Positions 57,501 to 64,000 of a stretch of 64,000 nt of DNA are shown in pieces. The notes under the pieces were generated by a model, which was not told the DNA's origin, searched no databases, and saw only the letters and a list, made by a program, of their open reading frames with translations. The first letter of the stretch is position 1. Every line of letters starts with the position of its first letter. The DNA is from Haemonchus contortus. Taxonomy: Eukaryota > Nematoda > Chromadorea > Rhabditida > Trichostrongylidae. Made by a program: the position numbers and the translations under genes. The DNA is taken from contig LS997564.1 of NCBI GenBank assembly GCA_000469685.2, forward strand, positions 29,061,959 to 29,125,958. Reading direction: 5' to 3'.

Positions 57501-59598
57501 AGAACGCGCCTCCGTCCTGTTTACACAGTATATCATCCACTCAAATCCATTGGGGTGTAACAGAGTTTCATTGGAAAACTGAAGGGAACGTTTATTTTTG
57601 AATGTCCGCTGTCCTAATGGTTAGATTTTGATCGTAGAACTGTAACTTGCAGTGTACTGGTAAGTGACGCACTGTTAAACGCACATGGACAAGGGTTTAA
57701 ATCTCAGATCAGATCTGTCTAGGCCAATCAGGGTCGAATAGTCCCTCCGAGGTCTCTCCGGAGTCGGTCAATTGGTACCAAACTCGTCTGGGAGGATAAA
57801 AGCGCTGACTTGTACATCGGCCGGCTATCGCTAGTCATTGTGCAGTCCACATACGCAGCAATACGTCACGATTCCGAATGGAAGTCGAGTGGGGGTACGC
57901 ATCCCCGTGCCGGGATTGATTAACCCCGAAGATTTCATCTTTTATCCTTTTCGAAGCCCCTTCAAGCAATGCATATTTTTTTAATCACTCCATGTTTTTC
58001 AGAGCGATTGTGACGTATGACTAGAGTGGGAAGTAGATAATTCAATTAAGAAAGCAACTTGGTAAACATTTGCGTGTATACAAGGAAATGAAATGAGTGG
58101 GTGACAAATGCGTAGAAATCAGGTACTCACAAGGTTGTTATAACGGTAGAGAAACATTGACGTCCAATCATCAGTGTTTTCGAAACCGCAACACTGAAAT
58201 GGAATTGTTGGGCAAGGCTGAAAATATGGGCAAGGCTTCATAACACACCTGATAGTAGTGGTGTAATTCTTCAACTTCATCGAATGTAACGGGGTTTTCG
58301 ATTAATGCATAGCCATACATGTCGCTTATTAGACGGTAAGAATAAGCATGGAACCCAGCTGAATTGTGTTCGAATATGGGTCGAGATTACTCCGAAAACA
58401 GTAAATTGTACTGTTCGCCGCTACTCAAGACCTGCAGCTCAGCCGACCCCGAAAAGATGGTTCATGTGATGTACATTAACCAGCTTTCACAGTGAATGAG
58501 GAATCGTCGAGGGAATTTACCTTATCGATATGGGGCGATCTTTGCTTCGCAAATGAAGAGTGCAAAGAGTACAGTTGGAAACTATGGAAGGTTGAATGAG
58601 AGGTATCAATCGGTTGCTTTTTTGCGGTCATATACATCACCGTTAAAATTTCGGTCAGACCAGTACTAATAGCCGTGGGAGATGGGCAGTAGGAACGTGC
58701 CTCTCGCCGCGACGCGACAATTTCGTTCCTACTGTACCACACCCACTTATACTAGAGAACCGATTCGGGAAGTACATCTTTGACGAAGGTCGACGCTTAC
58801 TTTACGTCACAAAGAGTAGCTTAACTCCGAGAAAAATCTCACCTAGAAAAGGGCTCGATGCGATAATAAAAATAACAACGAGAAAATTTAATGCGTAAGT
58901 ATAGGCGATCATCATGGATCGCTGCACTTGGATGACGGCCAAAATTAGGATTTCAGTTAAAATGAATATGACTATCATAAAAATGATCAAAGCCAATCCT
59001 TGGTTAACCTAAAATGAAACAAAACTGTGAAATTAGTCGCTAAACATCACTGCGTAACTAATCCTCGGCTATTATGTCTGTACTTAGGAAATCTATTTTG
59101 CTCAGCAAACATTGAGAGCCGGCAAGCTTATTACCAGGCTGCTACTCACCATTTTAAGTGTTACAATAGATGAGAAAATGGAAATACTAAGCAGTAAGGA
59201 AAGGTGTTTGAAGCGCAATTTCCAAAAAATAACTAGCAAATTAGTTGCACTGCAAGAAAAAACAGTTGTTTTATTGCCTTTGAAAATCCTTGTTACTTGA
59301 TGTCTCGAAGATATGCTAAAATGAGTTGTAGTTGGCATTGTGGTAAGCTTGAAAAAAAATTCTGTAGTTTTGTCTTCGATACTGGCGTTAATCGACGATA
59401 AAATGGTGTTCAGACATTAAATTAACAGTATAGCAGATGGTATATTTCATACCAGACGAGTCTTAATACAGCGACACCCCAGGAAATAATCTTCCACCAA
59501 CGAAGGGGAGTGCGGTAACGCTTCATAACTCGTTCCACTCCGTATTTTTGACATTCAATAATGAGGGCACGGATTGCAGAAACTCGTACTTCTGCAGG
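48538..59598 (-). CDS. Tetraspanin A (8-cysteine loop type), first and last exons unresolved
   Basis: Paralogue of tetraspanin B with the same exon plan. Minus-strand exons: 59453-59598, 59150-59249, 58843-59008, 58249-58358, 58131-58217, 57472-57578, 56746-56865, 53265-53448, 48690-48754, 48538-48610; all phases agree. Cytoplasmic PAEVRVSAIRALIIECQKYG leads into TM1; 58843-59008 holds TM2 and TM3 (VNQGLALIIF..., YALNFLVVIFIIASSPFLG). The large loop carries PFQCCGFENTDDW (58131-58217), YC, SC and LPQFCC (57472-57578), GC (56746-56865) and AC before TM4 (TWKWLIVLVILTIIMTVL...). Nine loop cysteines including an extra PC; glycosylation sites NET, NRT and NIS. The tail has SPHRHTLVWLF and SEYSLIQELRNFNVDLD, matching B. 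The exon carrying the start (87 bp in B) was not found upstream, nor was the terminal exon. Introns contain Tc1, RTE, MULE-MITE and SINE insertions; no stop or frameshift was seen in the exons. Confidence 0.8.
49792..50621. repeat. Large foldback repeat, 230-245-bp arms
   Basis: Left arm about 49792-50055 and right arm about 50372-50621 are inverted copies: AAAGCATGGAGAGATAGTTCC at the outer left matches the complement of the outer right, and both share GTTGTCGTTTTCGCTT, GGCAGTGCTCTC, TATCACCTATCAC and AAATTTCTC blocks. A loop of about 315 bp separates the arms and shows no coding sequence. Position: intron of tetraspanin A between exons 53265-53448 and 48690-48754. No target duplication recognised. 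Confidence 0.65.
50999..52485 (+). mobile_element. Tc1-like DNA transposon, complete ends, dead transposase
   Basis: 1487 bp bounded by terminal inverted repeats beginning CAGTACCGTTCAAAAAGAAA and ending in the complement (...TTTTGAACGGTACTG), with TA target duplications at 50997-50998 and 52486-52487. The arms match for about 60 bp (AGTTATGGCA... blocks). Inside, plus-strand relic frames from 51209 to about 52220 carry Tc1 transposase pieces in order: helix-turn-helix region (RASSGRLRVS, DPRRASSDIM, RRLWVAGMYGGSLVRR), an LGMVSESKHG-like block, NDPRHRSR and a C-terminal LVEPMPSRYQAIIDANG. Stops and frame changes show loss of function. It lies in a tetraspanin A intron. Confidence 0.85.
51209..52220 (+). 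pseudogene. Tc1-like transposase pseudogene
   Basis: Remains of the transposase described for the surrounding element. The N-terminal DNA-binding part is open for 119 codons (51209-51568); the catalytic part is split over at least two frames (51514-51909 and beyond) with stops. Residues around the second and third catalytic positions are partly recognisable (DNDPRHRSR near 51920, PDLN near 52010). No functional protein is expected. Confidence 0.75.
53780..54700 (+). repeat. 145-bp-unit repeat family, block 4
   Basis: Starts with GT-rich sequence (TGTCGGTGAGTGTTTGTG, GTGTGTGTCGGCGAG) and then diverged units: TTTCATAACTCCTGCTCCCT, GGACCTGAAGCG, AGGACGTTCAAATCTG, GGCCTAGAGCGTTCAAATTT. Orientation as in the right arm of the 43.4-44.7 kb element; more diverged. 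Confidence 0.5.
55290..55700 (-). pseudogene. RTE-type reverse transcriptase fragment
   Basis: Minus-strand reading gives SMCRMKLENFEVKVDGR, then an interrupted LRFADD-like segment (HIRFP), followed by IQQAVQMLVEFDRPCGKIG and RNGLFPGVPSSETEYL. This order matches the region around and after the catalytic FADD motif of RTE reverse transcriptases. Stops interrupt it and the FADD residues themselves are lost. It lies in the tetraspanin A intron between 56746-56865 and 53265-53448. Confidence 0.55.
56131..56388. mobile_element. MULE-like foldback MITE, copy 3 (diverged)
   Basis: 258-bp member of the family at 22894 and 25961: AGGGGACGGTCACCTCGTGC at the left, CGAGGTGACACATACCC at the right, with GGGCCCCAATGATAAGCGCC and CGCCACGCAATGTGCCGCGC inside. 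Flanks AAAAGTTTC (56122-56130) and AAAAGTCGC (56389-56397) look like a decayed 9-bp target duplication. Confidence 0.68.
56646..56718. repeat. Tandem duplication, 33-bp unit twice with period 40
   Basis: AAATTTGCCTTTTCACCCGG and the following GCTAAAACTGTAAT occur at 56646 and again at 56686 without a mismatch, so the duplication is recent. It is just 3' (minus sense) of the tetraspanin A exon 56746-56865. Confidence 0.8.
57640..57955 (+). mobile_element. tRNA-derived SINE, near-complete copy
   Basis: The tRNA-like head (GTACTGGTAAGTGACGCACT, B-box-like GGGTTTAAATCTC) is followed by the body (CTCCGGAGTCGGTCAATTGG, CCAAACTCGTCTGGGAGGAT, AAAAGCGCTGACTTGTACAT) and the 3' part (CGATTCCGAATGGAAGTCGA, GATTGATTAACCCCG). 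Lies between tetraspanin A exons 58131-58217 and 57472-57578. Confidence 0.65.
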
Positions 59599-60230
59599 CT
59601 GCAATGATAATTGCTGATGATTCAATGAATCAGGGAGTTCAGTTGTTTAAGGTCTGGTTAAAGGCACAGTTCACGATAAAAACATTGCTTATAAGTTATC
59701 CCATAGGACAAATTTGTGGCCCTTTCGTATATCACATGTCTCTGTCATGTCGTAAAATGGCTTAGATAGAACGTTATAAAGGCTCGAAGGTTGACCGCGT
59801 TGTACCCTTGGACGAGCTACACTGGCACTGTAAAGGCTGCACCAATCACAGGCGAACCCATGTAGCAAGTTCAAATAACATGTCATGTCCAATAGCGACG
59901 GTACAGGGCAGTTCTGTACAGTTCTGCCTTGATATAGTCGGTTGTTTGCGCAATCGCAACAACTAAAATCTCGTCCGAATTCCTCTCCTGTCATGATAAT
60001 CTCGTCCAAACCCTATTTTTACTTGTTTGGAAGTCTTATTGTTCTCGAAAATGGCATATTGGCTTGTTTTCCCGCTATCGATGAACTATTCCCAACCTAT
60101 ACTTCCGCTTCCCGACTAAAAATGGTACCTCAAAATTATCGCAAACTTCGTCTTTGAATGAGTAGCTAACTTTTTTTGCTTTAGAATAATCAGTTCTTAA
60201 TGTATATGCATATAGGACTAAATCTTTCAG
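59599..60230. other. 5' flank or first intron of tetraspanin A
   Basis: In tetraspanin B the start exon lies about 115 bp upstream of the corresponding exon; here no homologous start exon is visible within this stretch on the minus strand. Either the first exon is further upstream or it has diverged. No other gene seen. Confidence 0.35.
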
Positions 60231-60234
60231 CGCT

Positions 60235-60490
60235 GATCGTTCCTGTCGGAGGGATGCCCACGCATTCGATCTCCATCAGAATTGTAGTGGCGGGTTGAAT
60301 GCATTGTGGCCTGTTTAATGACTTACGGTGGCCAGCCGATGTTCAAGTCAGTACTTTTATTCTCTCAGGCGAGTTTGTTACCAATCCTCTCCCGGAACGA
60401 TGGAAAGCTTTGTTGGCCTAGGCCGATCCAGGATTCAGACCCGTGATTATTTGTATGTGATCCTTTCACGCTTGTCACTACACCGCCTCC
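60235..60490 (-). mobile_element. tRNA-derived SINE, near-complete copy (reverse)
   Basis: Reverse orientation: 3' part GGATGCCCACGCATTCGATC first, then GTTCAAGTCAGTACTTTTAT, and the tRNA-like head complement TTCAGACCCGTGATTATTTG and CTTGTCACTACACCGCCTCC at the right end (B-box then A-box side). Confidence 0.65.
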
Positions 60491-61974
60491 CCCCAATTGG
60501 TACTGTACATTTCCAATTTGGGAAATGTTTTTACACTGTCTTGCCGTACAGCTTTGTTATGATTAAACCGCTACCTCAGTTCGACGTCCCACTCGTCGCC
60601 TTCAAAGACCTGAAGGTAATTCGGAGCCCCTGATTTGTGGCTTACCCGAAAAAGCGCCTAAACCCTGGCCAATTGCAGTACCTCGCAGAAATTCCAATTT
60701 ACCTAATTTCTTCTTACAATTAGTTAGCAACGAGATAAGGAATAGGCTGCTCGCGCACACTTTACTTACATGTATACGTCGCGACGAGCTCCCAGTCTCA
60801 CAAACACTTGCAAGAGCAAAATCAAAGGCTTACAAGGTCCCGGTTATTTCTATCCAGAATAGACCACAGCCAGTCAGATTGCCGTCCGTTTGTGTTGATC
60901 ATGTACACCTTCCTTTTGGCCTCGCCATGTGCAAATGAGCTATACTTATCGCTTGATAACGAACTAAAACATTCAGCCAGATGTGTTTGGAAGAAACCCC
61001 TTCATGTCTATTTATGAAGAAAGCCCCAAACCTAGTGATCCTTAGAGTCACGGTTCCCATTGCTTATCAGGAATCGATGAGCAGAGGAATTTTGAAAAAG
61101 CGGAATCCGCTGCCGTCATTCAATACGGTAGTAAAGGTTAAGTCGTGTAATCGTGAAAGACGGATGCTACCATCAATGAGATATGTCAATTCGGAGGGTC
61201 AAATTGGCTGCAGGTGTGAGCTACGTATCAATCGATGGAGGGCTGGTCCAAATTCTGGCTAATCTCGTCTCCTTCATATTTTTCTGTTGCTGTCACCCTT
61301 CCGTCCCGATCGAAAAGCACGTTCTTCGTTTCAATCCCATCACTACCGTTTCACAAAATCGTTCTCAAAAAGAGCAGAGTTTCAGGGGAGAAGTTTCCTT
61401 ACCGTCCCTCTGAAAAGTATCTGAGATACGTCCTTCATCTATGTTTTCAAAGTTAGAATCTCAGTGATACTAACTCTTATCGGCTGCCATCTGACTAACT
61501 GTATTTGTTCCTGGACAAATTTCAAAGTCCGGTATAATTTGTATCACAGTAATCCTACTGAAACAGCCAAATGAACAGCCTTACGCTTACTTCGTGCCCC
61601 GCTTTAGGCCCTTTTCATTGTGGCGCGTAATGCGCAGCTTGCGCGATAGAGAAACATCTGGCCTCATGCTCCGGGAAAAAAGGATGAACAGTGGGTTCAT
61701 GTTCTATTCCATTAAATTGGCAAGTGTATTTGTATGCGTGTAAAAGGGGTAAATGGTAAGTGTATAGGTGTGGATCGTGAAATCGTATGTGTATGTGTGC
61801 ATGTTTATGGATGAGATATGTAGTGACAGGGATCACCTCCGTACTTCCTCACATGCAACGCTGAAGGTTGGAGCGCAGTGAAAGATGGGATTCCGGGTTT
61901 CTGGATCTGTAGTAGTGCCTCAAAATGATTCTGAGCCCCGGGGATGCAGTTTCTTGGCTAGGTAGTGGAGGACT
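60491..61974. other. Spacer, no gene seen
   Basis: Open frames of 60-100 codons occur on the plus strand, but none has splice signals, a recognisable domain or a matching copy elsewhere in the window. No RNA gene or repeat identified. Confidence 0.3.
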
Positions 61975-62153
61975 GGCTGCGTTATAGTCCGCGATTCAGC
62001 CCGCTAGGGAGCGACCGGGGGACTACTCGTTCTGCAGTATCGACAAAGATTAAGTTGTAAACAAGGGGCAGGCGCCGCTTCTGGTCGCTCGTTCGCTCGC
62101 TCGCTCGATCGATGGATCGCTCGCGAGCCGAATCGCGGACTATGAAAGAGGCC
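61975..62153. mobile_element. Short foldback element, second family, copy 3 (inverted)
   Basis: 179 bp with termini GGCTGCGTTATAGTCCGCG and CGCGGACTATGAAAGAGGCC. The inside (GTTGTAAACAAGGGGCAGGC) is the reverse complement of the block in 26440-26593, so the two lie in opposite orientation. Flanking trinucleotides ACT and GTT do not match, so the target duplication is not preserved. Confidence 0.65.
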
Positions 62154-62397
62154 GTTGGAGTAGGTGAGGTGCTTCGTCTCAACAGCGAAACTTGGACACT
62201 TATGTTAGGTGAATATGTGGATTGTGACGGCATCGTAAATGGTGGCTGAAAAAATGTAATAACAACTGATAGAAGTGACAAGGAACTTTCAGAAGGCTGG
62301 AGCCACTCGAATGACGCCTTTCATTTTAACTGTGAAACCGATTAGCTAAATTTAATATTATAAAGTCTTGGAGAGTCTTAGAGCGTTAACCAATCAC

Positions 62398-62656
62398 CTG
62401 AGGAGTGCGCCCTTTGATCCGACTTTCACTCAAAATCGTAATGGTATTGAATGCGTATGTGGCCTATACAATGACTTGCGGTGACCACTTGCGATGTACG
62501 AGTCAGTGCTTTTATCCTCCCGGACGAGTCTGGTACCGATACCGACCCCGGAGGGATAGAAGGCTTGGTCGGCGTAGACGGATATCGATCCGGAATTCGA
62601 ACCCGTGACCGTACGTGCATGTGAAATGCACCACTTACCACTACACCACCTCCGCC
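62398..62656 (-). mobile_element. tRNA-derived SINE, best-preserved head (reverse)
   Basis: On the minus strand it begins GGCGGAGGTGGTGTAGTGGT (A-box-like TGGTGTAGTGG) and GGTCACGGGTTCGAATTCC (B-box GGTTCGAATTC), as in a tRNA gene with RNA polymerase III internal promoter. The body GGTCGGTATCGGTACCAGAC, GTCCGGGAGGATAAAAGCAC and a 3' part like AAAGTCGGATCAAAGGGCGC follow. It does not fold as a complete tRNA by eye, hence SINE rather than tRNA. Confidence 0.72.
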
Positions 62657-63338
62657 CTCGTTTTCTCTTCACACTATGACTAAATTTCTCCATAACCTGG
62701 GAGTCCTATCAGTGATTTTTATTCATATGAATGAGATGAGCCTAGAATAACGGCTTCTGATAATGGTACTTGCATCCTTGAACAACCTTAGTAGGTACGG
62801 GCTCCGTTTGATAAATCAGGGTGTTCTCCTATGGAGAAGTCACCGCAACAGTGGACCCCATGGAGGTGACCATTAAATCCTCAATGAACGCTCATTGTTA
62901 AGTCGACAGAATAATAATAAGCTTGAGTCACCACAATTAATGACCACTTTTACCAGTAAATTGTTCTGTTTTCGTCGAGATTCCCTCCTTAAAGACCTAT
63001 GTGAAATTTGAAATGAAAACCCATTTCTCTTCGCAAATTTCATGATCAGAGACGTATCCTTTGTTGTGATAAGAGGCAACCGAACATTCCGACTGTCTGA
63101 AAAGAAAGGGGAGCCCTGCGTAAGCGACTTGACCGGTGAACCAGATAAAAAGCAATCGGGTAAAGAAAGGTCGTGTCCTTTTCCGCACGCGACAACAAAC
63201 GCGATCAAAGTCGGAATGGCTGTCTTTCTTCTCATAGATTCACTATGGCTCCATTAGTTACTTCACCTGGAGGTAGTCTCAGGCGTCTCGAACAAAGCGC
63301 ATAACCACAGCTGCTATCGTATACATATTTTTAAATAA
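62657..63338. other. Spacer between SINE and the gene at the window end
   Basis: A minus-strand frame near 63235 starts MRRKTAIPTLIAFVVACG, which could be a signal peptide, and an acceptor-like TTCTTTTCAG occurs 120 bp on. No continuing gene could be built, so it is not called. Confidence 0.3.
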
Positions 63339-63344
63339 TTTATT
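63339..63344 (-). terminator. Poly(A) signal of the gene at the window end
   Basis: TTTATT on plus, i.e. AATAAA on the minus strand, about 540 bp after the stop codon at 63886. No transcript evidence. Confidence 0.4.
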
Positions 63345-63885
63345 TAATGCATCATATGGGCTGTCTTAATGGCCGACTTTATATTTATAATTGAACTTCG
63401 TACATAACAATAAACGAGAAACGTCGTGACAGTTTTCAACAGCTAACGACGTAAAATCACAGAAAAATGGTGAGACATTAAACAACCAGTCAGCAGTTTG
63501 AGGGATGCGAAACGATCACAACAAGCAGTGAAGCCGATCCATCAGTGCGCTTAGCTCAATAAAGCAGAAACTATACCGCGAGAAATAATCTTAGCGAGGG
63601 CTAGTAGAATCACCAAGGCTTGGAATGTTATTCTACTCATGGATTCTACATGGCTAGGTGAATGATTCTAACTGTCTTAAGGCAGTAGCCATGTGCGAAA
63701 TGGCGAATGGCAACGACAACGACATTTTAAATAGCTATACACTTGAGGATAGTACTTAACATTGCAGCTGAAGATAGCTTCACTGTTTGATGGATTTTCG
63801 CTGAATTCCCGCATACAACCGAGAAAGAGTATCATATCAGATCGTTCGAAACAATTACTGCGAAAGAAAAAACGGTACCCAGTTG

Positions 63886-64000
63886 TTATATGATTTCGTC
63901 CTCACTATCATCGGACGCAGCATTGAGAAGCAACTGATCAGCAGCAGCTTCAACTTGAGCTAACAACGAGTAACGTGCGGCACGTTCGTCCCATCGCTCG
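63886..64000 (-). CDS. C-terminal exon of an unrecognised gene (partial)
   Basis: The minus strand reads without a stop from the window edge for 37 codons: RWDERAARYSLLAQVEAAAD, then QLLLNAASDDSEDEII and TAA. The helix-forming Ala/Leu/Glu-rich stretch followed by an acidic serine-rich end (SDDSEDE, a possible CK2 site) is protein-like, and none of the flanking sequence resembles the repeats of the window. The rest of the gene lies beyond 64000. Family not recognised from this fragment. Confidence 0.55.
   Translation of the reverse strand, partial: ERWDERAARYSLLAQVEAAADQLLLNAASDDSEDEII

Noticed and set aside
62585..62656. Possible tRNA gene on the minus strand
   Set aside because: A and B boxes are present but the cloverleaf does not close by eye and the same sequence continues into a SINE body found at other sites.
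62873..63235. Minus-strand frame starting with a signal-peptide-like MRRKTAIPTLIAFVVACG
   Set aside because: No consistent continuation through splice sites could be built; two competing frames; no recognised domain.

Overview
This is a piece of nuclear genome from a nematode. The introns are spliceosomal with typical TTTCAG-like acceptors. The first gene is the nematode mitochondrial EF-Tu with its special C-terminal extension, and the second is a near full-length UNC-51/ATG1 kinase (855 residues over 19 exons). The heavy load of RTE, CR1-like, Tc1, mariner, SINE and foldback elements is reminiscent of a strongylid (clade V) worm; that last point is inference, not proof.

Layout. 1-3227 (+): 3' part of mitochondrial EF-Tu1. 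About 3.6-13.8 kb: a long gene-poor stretch with a CRE-like palindrome at 11.2 kb. 13809-21836 (+): unc-51, with a 5'-truncated CR1-like LINE lying antisense in intron 2. 22.9-26.6 kb: foldback elements of three families around a small unrecognised gene that begins at a trans-splice-like site (23925, +). 26260-40394 (-): a tetraspanin gene (tetraspanin B). 48538-59598 (-): a second, paralogous tetraspanin gene (tetraspanin A). Most alignable exons of the two have exactly the same length, and the large loop carries CCG and FCC cysteine motifs. 63886-64000 (-): the last exon of an unrecognised gene.

The introns and spacers of the tetraspanin half are crowded with repeats. They include a tRNA-derived SINE family (about six pieces), a dispersed family whose arms contain a 145-bp tandem unit, a roughly 0.7-0.85 kb repeat present three times, a hairpin MITE nested in one of those three copies (the other two give the empty site), a complete but decayed Tc1-like element, a mariner relic, and RTE fragments.

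The host genes have unrelated roles: mitochondrial translation, autophagy and axon growth, and membrane organisation. No operon-like tight spacing is seen. Exon borders were set by hand from reading frame, GT/AG sites and phase agreement; they have not been checked against transcripts.
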